Origin: Nipponacmea schrenckii
Lineage: Eukaryota; Mollusca; Gastropoda; Lottiidae
Assembly (NCBI GenBank): GCA_030562195.1
Contig: CM060201.1
Span: 21,464,454-21,528,453, forward strand
Direction: 5' to 3'
DNA length: 64,000 nt
Numbering within the stretch: position 1 is the first letter of the stretch; every line of letters begins with the position of its first letter. A program made the translations under genes and the position numbers. Below, piece by piece: positions 39,161 through 50,805 of this stretch. Below the pieces are notes generated by a model. That model was given only the letters and a program-made list of their open reading frames with translations, was not told the DNA's origin and searched no databases.

Positions 39161-39555
39161 AAAATTTTAGACTTGGTCAATAAGAGCATATATTTACAGT
39201 AGATATACTTGCTGTTATACATAACGTAACAGAATCTGTGTATAATCTGATAAATCTAACAAAACATTAAAATTTTAAACTTGGTCAATAAGAGTATATA
39301 TACATCAGTAGATATACCTGCTGTTATAAATAACATAACAGAATCTTTGTATAATCTGATAAATCCAAATAATTAGTTATCATCCATAAAGATGCGATTG
39401 ATTATTGGAAAAACTCTTAATAAATTGATTTAGGACTTTTCAATAAAAGTTTTGTGAGTTTTCCAGATTTAACAGGGATTCTGTTATGTTATTCATAACA
39501 CCAGGTAAGTTCACTGATGAATATATACTCATATTGACCATTCTTGAGAACTTAA
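39161..39555 (+). mobile_element. Palindromic repeat family P, copy 2
   Basis: Two direct copies of one arm (acttggtcaataagagcata / acttggtcaataagagtata, each followed by cagtagatata and gctgttat, about 105 bp apart) are followed by one opposite arm (gggattctgttatgttattc, caccaggtaagttcactgat, 39470-39555). The order is the mirror image of 28776-29100. Confidence 0.7.
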
Positions 39556-40819
39556 ATACGCACCTGTCTCTGAGACAAACATCAAATAGTCAATGAAGAC
39601 TGATTGGTCAGAGTGAAAAGGAGGTCTGGAGAATTTGAAGGACAATGCCAATAAACTTCAAGGTCAAAGTCCTCCGAGCAGATGTGATTCATGTGGTTCT
39701 GTCCATATTGAAACAATCAGTTTTAACCCTCAAGGTCATTCTCTTTCAATTTGCCAAAATAGATGCAGTACTGCTGTTAATTCTGGTTTTTAGTAGCAAT
39801 GACGTCTGCTGGAAACTCTTAAAAATTCAGAATAGAATTAAATTTTGTGAAAAGTGTAATCTGTGACGTTGATAACAATTCTTCAAAGTTTGTTTGTCGT
39901 CTGTGTTGTAACTGCTGATTCTGTCGTCTGCTGAAATCTCCCAAACTTACAGATAAGAATTTTTTTTGGTGATATTGATACAATTCTGCCATATTGTTTG
40001 TCGTCTGGTGTCAAGTATTTGAAGAGTGGACCATTGTCTGACGGATTTAACCCTCTTAATAAAATACATCAATAAATTGTTTTTTTCGCGGAAAATATTC
40101 ATATTGACAAACTTGTCTACAGATTTAAGCCAAGATAAAACAACTCTCGAGAATGTTGACGTAGAATTTCGCGATAACAATGCCTATTCTTTAGCCACTT
40201 GTCGAAAGTGTTATCGAAAGAAAAAAGTGTAAACGTACAAACATTGAAATAGAATCAGAAAAAGAATGAAGAGTTCATTACTAACTCTTGCTTATTTGAG
40301 CTGGTGGCTATCAGCTTGCGGCAACGATTCGAGTCTTCTTCTATCAATGGCTTTAATTGGTCATTATCTAGACTTCTTTGTCCAGTCTTATTGGTAAATC
40401 GTCAAGCCGTATACTTTGATCAAATAAGCAACGAAACGGATATTTTCCAACGATATTGATTTGTGTACATTTCTGATTAAACATCTCAAAAGAGATAAAT
40501 TTCTCCGTGATTTTCGAGAAAAAAAAAATATGGGATTCAGAATTGCGGAAATTTGTTAATTTAAAATAGATGTTCCGAGAAAGAGATCACTGGGGTTTAT
40601 TTTCTCTGTTTAAAAAACTTGTTTCTTTTTTTCAGTATTCTTGTGTTCTTTATCCATTTATCTGAGAATAAAATTTATTTATCATCTGCCTTATTTTTTT
40701 TTATAATCTTCCGGAGATTACAGATAAAAGTTGTTGTATGAAGAAAAAAACAGAGAAAGATATGGAAGAAAAATGACATGAAAGATGATATTAAATTCAA
40801 AGTTTAGATTTGATAATGG
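39556..40819. other. Non-coding stretch
   Basis: No gene recognised. A weak repeat of gtttgtcgtctg(tgt/gtg)t occurs at 39892 and 39997. Confidence 0.4.
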
Positions 40820-41011
40820 TTTAACCCTTTGAACCCTGAGTGTAATTTAGATAGAACGTCATATACCCTGAGCTCCAAGCAATATTTCTTAATTTGTATG
40901 ACGTTAACGTTGTATGACGTCACTTGACAACAGCCGGTTTACCGGCTCATAGGGTATTATATCATATAAGGATGAGCCGGTATACTGGCTTCTAGGGTTT
41001 AAAGGGTTAAA
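40820..41011. mobile_element. MITE-like element (family M2) with TTTAACCCTTT ends
   Basis: The left end is tttaaccctttgaaccct (40820-40837). The right end is agggtttaaagggttaaa (40994-41011), an 18-bp inverted repeat with one mismatch. It encloses TGACGTCA (40915-40922) and the small palindrome agccggtttaccggct. Confidence 0.7.
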
Positions 41012-41059
41012 CTTTAAAACATGCAATGAGCAAACAAAAGTTGAGATTATCTAGAACAG

Positions 41060-41159
41060 CAGCGTTAACGTTGTATGACGTCACTTGACAACAGCCGGTT
41101 TACCGGCCCATTGGGTATATGTCATATATGGTTAAGCCGGTTAGGGTTGAAAGGGTTAA
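41060..41159. mobile_element. Second, left-truncated M2 copy
   Basis: Repeats taacgttgtatgacgtcact and gacaacagccggtttaccgg with TGACGTCA at 41076-41083, and ends agggttgaaagggttaa (41143-41159), matching the M2 right end. Confidence 0.7.
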
Positions 41160-41374
41160 GAAGGGTTTATTCTATATTCTTTACCATGATATTGACTGGT
41201 TTGCGTTCGTCAAAGTTTTGCTTCGTTCTTATGGTTTAGTTGTAGAATGTTTCGGTTTTTAGGTAAAATGAGTAATTATTTTTCTTTACAATTTGTTGTT
41301 TTTAACATGGTGTAATATTGGGTTGTCTAAATTGTAGTCATGTGTTTAAAAGTCAATCTACTTTTCCAAAACTT

Positions 41375-41510
41375 ACTGTCCTGATGAGTGATTCTATATC
41401 GGAAACACATGAAGGTAGCTCTTGTTAATTAGGTATGAATCAAAAGTTCTTTGAAAACTAACTGTCCTGATGAGTGATTCTATATCAGAAACACATGTAG
41501 GTATCATGAA
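41375..41510. repeat. About 86-bp tandem duplication
   Basis: ctgtcctgatgagtgattct followed by atatc(g/a)gaaacacatg occurs twice about 86 bp apart. Confidence 0.75.
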
Positions 41511-41790
41511 CTTATGAATATTTTGGAAGGATTTTTACGCATATGAAAGCCTGAAAACATTTTTAATAGAAAATTCATCAGACTTTCTCCCTCGTTTGAT
41601 CTCTCCTTTATTCAAGACCGTGAAATGAAATCCTGTTTAAAATTTCTGTCAGTTTGAAATATATCTTGAAAGTTCTTGTCAAATCTTATCAGCGTGAAAT
41701 GAAATGGATCAATTTCACAGAAAATGAAGATCATGTAGAACAGAAATTAAGTAGAAGCATAAACATTACATTTAAATTACTTGCGACTTG

Positions 41791-41994
41791 GAGGAACTTG
41801 GAGGAACTTGGAGGAACGTGGAGGAACTTGGAGGAACGTGAAGGAACTTGGAGGAACGTGGAGGAACTTGGAGGAACGTGGAGGAACTTGGAGGAACGTG
41901 GAGGAACTTGGAGGAACGTGGAGGAACTTGGAGGAACGTGGAGGAACTTGGAGGAACTTGGAGGAACGTGAAGGAACTTGGAGGAACTTGGAGG
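41791..41994. repeat. 10-bp minisatellite, about 20 units
   Basis: Units gaggaacttg and gaggaacgtg alternate almost regularly, giving a 20-bp higher-order period; two units begin aaggaac. Ten is not a multiple of three, so all three plus frames read the same ten-residue cycle (GGTWRNLEE plus R or L), and the minus strand is also open (SSKFLQVPP). The several ORFs here are by-products. Confidence 0.93.
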
Positions 41995-43187
41995 ATTGGC
42001 GGTGGTTGTAAAAGAAATTACCTAATTTGGAATTTATTCCATAAAGAAAGTGCCGAGTTTGTAAACTGGGTATTAAAAATTTTAAAGAGGTGAAATCTGT
42101 CAAGTTAATGTAATAAAATAACAGGTTGCTATCGGAAACTAATTCTATCGTTATGGTGATTGACGAGACTCTAGTGTGGTTGAGAAATTACCGTTGTTTA
42201 GATTAACGACAAGATACTGACAGTGTTTCTAGCGGTAACACCTCAAATAATATAGACATGGTGTCCTGGACTTTTAGCCAGAAATCATTCATATTCGAAG
42301 GGGCACAAGTTTTGCAAAAAGATTTGAAAGAAGCATTGCCAAATTATTATCTGTCATAAGTACCAAATTTGCTGGACTTTTATCAACTTCACAAGCCAGG
42401 AATTTCTTCTCTTAAAATCCATTTCCATGGAAACTTACTTTTTGATAGCAGTGGGTTTTTTTTTTTTGCTTAAACATTAGCAAACTTATCAAATTACAAA
42501 GCAGGACAAGATGCACTACTTTTTGAGACGTTGTTCCGTTCTTTACGACAGAAAATTTCTGACCTGGATTTGTCACCATTATTAAGCTAGATAGAAATTT
42601 CTTGGATAATCCTCTATCAGTGTGCAATGAGGCAAAAAAGAAACTTTAAGTGGACCAGTGACCTACTTCCTTTAAACCACTTGCTGCAAGCTAAATAAAT
42701 CTTAATCTTAATTCAATTAATATGATAGAGAATTAAAAATAGATTTTCAACTCTTTCTTTTGGCTCTTTTTCTATCATATGAACACTTCAATTCATAGCA
42801 GACCACATGTGTCCAAAATAATTTGCCTCAAGCCATCAGCCCCCGTATTTCGATCAAAAGAATCGGCTGTGAATGGGGTTGTGGGTAGAAAGTCGATTGT
42901 TTTGTCTCCAACTGGGTAATGTACAATTCATGTTCGATATTACAGCAGACTCTTTTGTACAGAAGTTTCAGCTTTCTATCTTTATGAAAGGAGAGTTAAA
43001 TTGTCGAATCTATCCCGAGGGAGTATTTGACCGCTTGTTTAAAGGGACATGACCATGTTGGCTTTAATCTTAGTACCGATAGAAATATATATACATGTAG
43101 GCATTTCACTTTTTAAGATAAATATTTCAGTGACCCTAATCACAAAAATAAGACATATTCTATAGGCTAACTGTATATCTATATAAA
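41995..43187. other. Non-coding stretch
   Basis: No gene recognised. A short reverse SINE body scrap (cagtgtgcaatgaggcaaaa) lies at 42610-42640. Confidence 0.4.
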
Positions 43188-44478
43188 TAGTAACTTGTTA
43201 CCTTTCAACGACCCTAATCTTTAACCCTGTACCAGTACCTTCTGTTGAATAGTAACTTGTTACCTTTCACCAGCCTAATCTTTAACCCTGTACCAGTGCC
43301 TTCTTTGTAAAAGTAACATGTTACCTTTCAACCACCCTAATCTTAAACCCTGTACCAGTGCCTTCTTTTTTTTAAAAAGTAACTTGTTCCTTTCAACCAC
43401 CCTAATCTTTAACCCTGTACCAGTACCTTCTGTTTAATAGTAACTTGTTACCTTTCAACCACCCTAATCTTTAACCCTGTACCAGTACCTTCTGTTTAAT
43501 AGTAACATGTTACCTTTCAACCACCCTAATCTTTAACCCTGTACCAGTACCTTCTTTGTAAAAGTAACATGTTACCTTTCAACCACCCTAATCTTTAACC
43601 CTGTACCAGTACCTTCTGTTGAATAGTAACTTGTTACCTTTCAACCACCCTAATCTTTAACCCTGTACCAGTACCTTCTGTTGAATAGTAACATGTTACC
43701 TTTCAACCATCCTGATCTCTAACCCTGTACCAGTGCCTTCTGTTGTATAGTAACATGTTACCTTTCAACCACCCTAATCTTTAACCCTGTACCAGTACCT
43801 TCTGTTTAATAGTAACTTGTTACCTTTCAACCACCCTAATCTTTAACCCTGTACCAGTACCTTCTGTTTAATAGTAACATGTTACCTTTCAACCACCCTA
43901 ACCTTTAACCCTGTACCAGTACCTTCTGTTGTATAGTAACATGTTACCTTTCAACCACCCTAATCTTTAACCCTGTACCAGTACCTTCTGTTGAATAGTA
44001 ACTTGTTACCTTTCAACCAGCCCTAATCTTTAACCCTGTACCAGTGCCTTCTGTTGTATAGTAACATGTTACCTTTCAACCACCCTAATCTTAAACCCTG
44101 TACCAGTGCCTTCTGTTGAATAGTGACTAGTTACCAATAGTAACTGGTTCCTTTCAACTACCCTAATCTTAAACCCTGTACCAGTACCTTCTGTTTAATA
44201 GTAACTTGTTACCTTTCAACCACCCTAATCTTAAACCCTGTACCAGTACCTTCTGTTTAATAGTAACTTGTTACCTTTCAACCACCCTAATCTTAAACCC
44301 TGTACCAGTACCTTCTGTTTAATAGTAACTTGTTACCTTTCAACCACCCTAATCTTAAACCCTGTACCAGTACCTTCTGTTTAATAGTAACTTGTTACCT
44401 TTCAACCACCCTAATCTTAAACCCTGTACCAGTACCTTCTGTTTAATAGTAACTTGTTACCTTTCTACCACCCTAATC
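43188..44478. repeat. 62-bp minisatellite (family C), about 20-21 units
   Basis: Unit: tagtaacttgttacctttca, accaccctaatctttaaccc, tgtaccagtaccttctgttg, aa. Exact 62-bp spacing is seen at 43438 and 43500. The rightmost five or so units are nearly identical (cttaaaccc variant). One longer unit near 44110-44165 has the extra tgactagttaccaatagtaa. Confidence 0.93.
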
Positions 44479-45361
44479 ACTAAAAACTATTTATGAAATA
44501 AAGATAAAACAGTTTTGTTAATATTTTATCAGATTTAAAATATCTGAGAAGAAATGAGATCTTAAAGAGAAACAGTGTTAGTCCTGCTGGGTCCAGATTC
44601 AAAATTTAGATGAAAAGAAATCATTTAAAGTGTTATTGGAAGACAAAATTAATAAGTCTTCAGAAATTATTTTCACAGGAATAAAAAGCCAAACTTGTAC
44701 AAAATAAAAAAAACTATTTAGAAAAAATTATGGTCTTATATTGAGACATCAACACCTTAAAATGATAAAAAAAACAAAATTATTGAACCATAAAAATTAT
44801 TGATAACGTTGGAGATCCTATCTTGTGTAGACAGTAAAAAATAATTCATCCTTTTTATAGCCTAAATCTGATTGAAATGGTTTTATGAAGGTCAGGATGT
44901 GATGCATCTACAATCAAATTTTGTAAAAGTTTTCAAACTGTAGTGAATCGGATTAAGTCTGGTGTTGTAATTTAATGGACTCCGATTAGGTTCGGGTCTG
45001 TTTCTTTGTATATATTATTTATGATTTCTCTTTTCTATTTTCAGGTAAGTTTCAAAGTTGATTTCAAGGTCATTGAAAGGTCAAAGTTCACATGAATACT
45101 ATAAGTGTTTCGACTCTGGTAAGAAAAAGGTTTATGTTTATAGCACAATTTTTTAATCATCTAGCTACATTAGTGGAATGAAATAGAAAACACAATAGGC
45201 ACTGAAAGTCTCCTTGCCCAACTTCACATTAGTTCCACAAGTAACAATAGAATAGGCACCCTGCCAAAAGTCCCCTTTTTTGGTCGCTTACCGGTAAAAA
45301 TGATTTTCTTCTTTGATTTGGATTCATTTAATATCAACATGAAAATAATTTTAGACATAAC
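44479..45361. other. Non-coding spacer between the two family C arrays
   Basis: AT-rich, no gene or repeat recognised. A ttttctattttcag acceptor-like string at 45033-45046 is followed by gtaagt, so it does not define an exon. Confidence 0.45.
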
Positions 45362-45762
45362 TTTAAACCTGTACCAGTGCCGTCTGTTGAATAGTGACTA
45401 GTAACCAATAGTAACTGGTTTCTTTTCAACCACCCTAATCTCTAAACCTGTACCAGTGCCGTCTGTTGAATAGTGACTAGTTACCAATAGTAACTGGTTT
45501 CTTTTCAACCACCCTAATCTCTAAACCTGTACCAGTGCCGTCTGTTGAATAGTGACTAGTTACCAATAGTAACTGGTTTCTTTTCAACCACCCTAATCTC
45601 TAAACCTGTACCAGTGCCGTCTGTTGAATAGTGACTAGTAACCAATAGTAACTGGTTTCTTTTCAACCACCCTAATCTCTAACCCTGTACCAGTACCTTC
45701 TGTTAAATAGTGACTAGTTACCAATAGTAACTGGTTTCTTTTCAACCACCCTAATATCTATA
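45362..45762. repeat. 79-bp long variant of family C, 5 units
   Basis: cctgtaccagtgcc starts at 45368, 45447, 45526 and 45605, and cctgtaccagtacc at 45684. Each unit adds a tgactagt(t/a)accaatagtaac segment to the 62-bp form. Confidence 0.93.
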
Positions 45763-47532
45763 ACGTCATCTACAGAAAATAATAGAATAAATTGAAGTAG
45801 AATGGAGTTGAATATAAGAACAATAAAAGTACGCTAGAGAATATAGAAACGAGAAATTGACGCCATGTTTTTAATCTCGAAACAAATCACAGACGCGTTT
45901 TATTACTGGTCATAATTCAGATTTATTCTCGAAACAATTGAATTGTGGGAAGATTTCTAGATTATTTTGTCTGTTTTTATCATAGAGGCTCTGTTGTAGG
46001 TCGTAGATTACTTCTAGTATAAAATAATGAAATAGAGGCTCTGTTGTAGGGTCATAGATTATTGTCAAAAGCATAAATCAATGAAACAAAACGATATGGT
46101 GTATGGGTCTATTCTCTGAACAGACAAATAACTGAGGCCCTTGATAGTGTATTTGATAGTAAATCGCAAAAGGAGTAGGCTACTGCTGCTGTCCTAGGAA
46201 AATTCGCCTCATTGCACACTGCATGGCTGCTTAATCAAAGCAGTGAAAAAACAATCCTCCAAGCATATATGTGCGTCTGCTTTTTCAATCTGTTGATTAA
46301 AAAATGGTGTGATTTAGTTCAATCTATGTTGATTCTGAAAATTTAAAAAGAAAATAATAAAAATCGTGTTAAGTTAAACGACTTGATCAATATGAAGGTA
46401 GAAGTTTAACGGCAAGTTGCGATGATTTTCAACACAGTGTCATTAACTGGGATAAAAAACACGGTTTTGTTTTCAAGCTAAAGGCACTTAAATCGTGTTT
46501 TGATGGTTTGTTTTTCCATTAACGTAAATTCGACTCTCGTTGTTCATTTTATCCCGTTATTTATCAAATTGATCTGAGAGATTCGCGAAACCAGAGTTTT
46601 AACGATGACGGAACACAGAGGAAAATTGACGTGATGTTGAGAAAGAAGGAAGGATAATTGGTTTTGACTTAATTTTTGATATTTCTGAAGTTTTTTTTAT
46701 AACTTTATAATGGTGATTGTCTCAAATCTGTTATCAGATTTTTTTTGTTATTTTGTCATCAGCCCCAGGACTAACTTGGTAATGGGGCCCTTATTTTTGT
46801 CATGGTTCTTCCCCACCCCAAGGAAATTTCGAAAAATAGAAACCCAGAAAGCTATTTCTAACGATTCTGAGACACCTTAATGTTTATCTTTTTGGTTTTT
46901 GTAAATTAAGCAATCTGTTTACTGCCAAAGAAAAGACAATGGGTGGGGCTAAATTCTCTAAAGCCAGGGTCAAGATTTGAACCTATGTAAGTTTCACATC
47001 AAATCAATAAAATATCAAATTATTCCAACTTAATAGAATCCTTTTTATTACAAAAAATATTGAATATCTAAAATCTATATTGCCAATTTAAGCTAATAAT
47101 TTCTAATAGAAACTTTTCCTAAATTTGAAGAAAATTTCTGTTTTTTTCCAATCCGAAGTGTCTTTAATAGTCTCATGTGATTTTCTCAAGAGAGAAGAAA
47201 TTCAGAACGACTTTCCTGTCGAACATTTCCCTCTTTCCGTCTAATCAATCGCAAGTGTTTTTTACCGCTTTTTATAGAGAACTCTAAAATTGATCATAAA
47301 TTGCGCGATCTTTTACACAAATTGGAAGGTTTTGAGTGAAATGGTCTGGTTAATGTAAAATCAATGCGTGGACTTGTTCTGATCAACCAGAACTTTATCT
47401 TCTAATGTTTGAAAGATGAAGTTATAGTCAAACGGTTCCACCTCAAAATAGTTCTATATTTATAGAAGTCAATATTTTCGGTAGAAACATTTTAAAATAG
47501 AATATTACCAAAGGGTCTAGATAGAGACCTCG
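45763..47532. other. Non-coding stretch with one SINE-S fragment
   Basis: The SINE body (gcaaaaggagtaggctactg, cctcattgcacactgcatgg) is at 46105-46222. agaggctctgttgtagg occurs twice at 45984 and 46034. No gene seen. Confidence 0.5.
46105..46222 (+). mobile_element. SINE-S body fragment
   Basis: gaacagacaaataactgagg, aaatcgcaaaaggagtaggc and cgcctcattgcacactgcat follow family S order, without a tail. Confidence 0.65.
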
Positions 47533-48432
47533 AAGCCAATCTAGAAGGTGTAAGGGGTAATAGTAGAGATAGCTGTTAGCCAACCTAGAGGGTGTAAAGA
47601 GTTATAGTAAAGGGATAGCTTTAGCCAACCTAGAGGATGTAAAGGTTATAGTAAAGATAACAGTAAGCCAACCTAGAGGATGTAAAGGGTTATAGTAAAG
47701 ATAGCTGTAGCCAACCTAGAGGGTGTAAAGAGTTATAGTAAAGATAGCTGTTAGCCAACCTAGAGGGTGAAAAAAGTTATAGTAAAGATAGCAGTAAGCC
47801 AACCTAGAGGGTGTAAAGAGTTATAGTAAAGATATCAGTAAGTCAACCTAGAGGATGTAAAGAGTTATAGTAAAGATAGCAGTAAGTCAACCTAGAGGGT
47901 GTAAAGAGTTATAGTAAAGATATCAGTAAGCCAACCTAGAAGGATGTAAAGAGTTATAGTAAAGAAAGCAGTAAGCCAACCTAGAGGATGTAAAGAGTTA
48001 TAGTAAAGATACAGTAAGTCAACCTAGAGGTGTAAAGAGTTATAGTAAAGATATAGTAAGTCAACCTAGAGGGTGTAAAGAGTTATAATAAAGATATCAG
48101 TAAGCCAACCTAGAGGATGTAAAGAGTTATAGTAAAGATATCAGTAAGTCAACCTAGAGGATGTAAAGAGTTATAGTAAAGATATCAGTAAGTCAACCTA
48201 GAGGATGTAAAGAGTTATAATAAAGATATCAGTAAGTCAACCTAGAGGGTGTAAAGAGTTATAGTAAAGATATCAGTAAGTCAACCTAGAGGGTGTAAAG
48301 AGTTATAGTAAAGATATCAGTAAGCCAACCTAGAGGATGTAAAGAGTTATAGTAAAGATAGCAGTAAGTCAACCTAGAGGGTGTAAAGAGTTATAGTAAA
48401 GATAGAAGTAAGCCAACCTAGAGGATGTAAAG
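47533..48432. repeat. 44-bp minisatellite, about 20 units
   Basis: Unit: ag(c/t)caacctagagg(a/g)tgta, aagagttatagtaaagatat, cagta. Variants differ at three or four positions and some units lose one to three bases. Confidence 0.93.
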
Positions 48433-48767
48433 GTCTATCTATAAAGAATGAAGACATGTTTGACGTTGTTAAAATAACTGTTGGTATATGAAGGAATCAC
48501 CAGAGTATTGTTGATAGTCTTGGTGTACCGCCGGTATACGATATAAATTATCTCGGCATGGATTATAGCTAGTTAAATCCTCACTTGCAACTAATGGGAA
48601 TTCAGCATTAACTCAGGGATTACTGGTTCAAGGACAGTGCCATGCACTTAAGATAGAAATGAAAACCTTTAGGCTGTTGTGAAACCAAAGGATTTAGATT
48701 TTCTTGGTTTAACACCAGTGCAATAAACTTATGGTTATAAAAAAATAAAGAATTTTGAAACACTGGC

Positions 48768-49233
48768 CTTCTAGAATACTGGTAAAACTCCTTCCATATT
48801 CAACTCAGACCAAGAACCTCTCAATTTCTTCTTCTGACTAAAAATAACATGAAGTGAATAACGTAGATCTCTGGTATTTTTTTGAGAATCAAGGGTCTTC
48901 TAGAATACTGGTAAAACTCCTTCCATATTCAACTCAGACCAAGAACCTCTCAATTTCTTCTTCTGACTAAAAATAACATGAAGTGAATAACGTAGATCTC
49001 TGGATTTTTTTGAGAATCAAGGGTCTTCTAGAATACTGGTAAAACTCCTTCCATATTCAACTCAGACCAAGAACCTCTCAATTTCTTCTTCTGACTAAAA
49101 ATAACATGAAGTGAATAACGTAGATCTCTGGTATTTTTTTGAGAATCAAGGGTCTTCTAGAATACTGGTAAAACTCCTTCCATATTCAACTCAGACCAAA
49201 AACCTCTCAATTTCTTCTTCTGACTAAAAATAA
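48768..49233. repeat. About 128-bp tandem array, 3.6 nearly identical units
   Basis: cttctagaatactggtaaaa starts at 48768, 48897, then 128 and 129 bp on. Units are almost identical, differing mainly in the length of a T run near ctctggtattttttt, so the duplication is recent. Confidence 0.93.
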
Positions 49234-49548
49234 CGTCAAGAGAATGAACGGAGGAAATAAGGGAAATGGATATCAATTTACTTCGATTGAAAATCAATTG
49301 TAGGGCCGTCAACCTTTTAGAACGTTACAATCTTTAATTAGCTTAATGGGGAAGTAAATAGCCTATTAATTAACAAGGTTCGTTAAGGTATAATGATTGA
49401 CAATTAAATGTGATTCAATTCATTTCAAACAATTTATTTAATGGTTAACTACGACTATTGGTTCTCTCAAGAACAGGCCCCACTTTCTAAACAAAGTTTT
49501 CGTGGAAAATTTTAAGATTAGCTATGTGAACACTCTGAAATCTCAGTT

Positions 49549-49900
49549 ATACCTTAACTACAATAGTCACCTTTCTTGTATCATGGAGTGTGGTTATTTG
49601 ATTGGATTGAGCGATAATACAGCCAATGAAAGCCAGATAATAAATGGCTACCGGAGTCAAGGTATAAGACCAAGTTCGTAATAGCTGGGCATTGTGAAGA
49701 TGTGATACTAGAAAGGTGACTATTACAGTCAAGGTATAAGACAAACTTTGTAATAACATGACATTGTGAAGATGTGATACAAGAAAGGTGACTATTGTAG
49801 TCAAGGTATAAGACCAAGTAATAACTTGACATTGTAAAGATGTGATACAAGAAAGTTGACTATTGCAGTCAAGGTATAAGACCAAGGTTGTAATGACATG
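49549..49900. mobile_element. Inverted-repeat element with a 72-bp tandem core
   Basis: 49549-49583 is the reverse complement of 49775-49809 (35 bp, one mismatch). The core holds about 3.5 direct units with gtcaaggtataagacc at 49656, 49728 (changed to agacaa), 49800 and 49868. Such a layout fits a non-autonomous DNA element with internal tandem repeats. The assignment is inferred. Confidence 0.6.
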
Positions 49901-50189
49901 GTGAAGTTCTCTGTCTAACTGTAGCTAATTATTGTGTAGTAAATTATTAATTATTTAAACTAATTAGAAAGATGGGTGAGAAATGTCAATAGGATTTGAA
50001 AGACAAAGATGGAGTAGGTTACAGACAACGCCAATCCCAAAACACTTTGCCATTTTTGGAACCTTTAAAGGGACAGTTTCGTCATGTTTTTTACTGATCG
50101 TACCTGAAACCGTAATTATTTAGCCATGTGTGTCTAGAATTATTATTTTTAAAAGTTAAATTGATGACGAATCTTTTTTGAGACTTGTG

Positions 50190-50345
50190 ATTGAAGAGCC
50201 ATATATAGAAATAGAAAATAAAATTCCTAGTTTGAGGTATATTTGAAAGAATTATGTGATTTTCGTGTACTTCCAGAACTTCTAAAGAAAATCTATATAT
50301 ACATACAACCCAAGCAAACCATGCCTTTAAACAGTAGATAAATTC
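50190..50345 (+). repeat. Dispersed repeat shared with CLTC intron 1
   Basis: Contains tatagaaatagaaaataaaa, ttcctagtttgaggtatatt and gaattatgt; the copy at 315-480 has the same text with few changes. Confidence 0.75.
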
Positions 50346-50805
50346 CATTCCAAATTCTCTCAGATAAATTTCAATCTAAAATGTCAAATTATTTCAGTTC
50401 ATTGGAATTTGGCACCTTGCCGAGCAACCAGCTGTTTAAGTGCATTACATATGCGCATAATTAATTTTGATACATGCTATATGTTTGTATATACTGTAAT
50501 ATTACTGGTTGGCTAATAATTCATAGGAAATAATTAATAAACCATTTCTTGTCACTTTCTTTTATTTTCACTCAGGAATTTTAATTTTAAATACAGAATT
50601 TTTCTGTTTTCTTTTTAAATTTTCTGATAAAAACTTGAATTAGGATCTTGAGTGTATTTCAGATAAAAACATTTGTTTGGTTTGATGGAATCTCCTCCAG
50701 GGCCGGATCTGTCGTGTGGGCAGGAGTTTGGGAACTCCCTGCTACAGGTTGTATGCAATGTTGAAATTACAATGTATAGTTTAAGAATACAATCTTTCAT
50801 CTTAT

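Noticed and set aside
41654..42103. Several overlapping ORFs of 76-108 codons on both strands
   Set aside because: They all come from the 10-bp repeat, which has no stops in any frame.
45033..45052. ttttctattttcag as an exon acceptor for the somatomedin-B gene
   Set aside because: It is directly followed by gtaagt and no coding frame with cysteines or tryptophans follows.
49547..49885. 112-residue minus-strand ORF with repeated segments
   Set aside because: It follows the 72-bp tandem core of an inverted-repeat element; no known domain.
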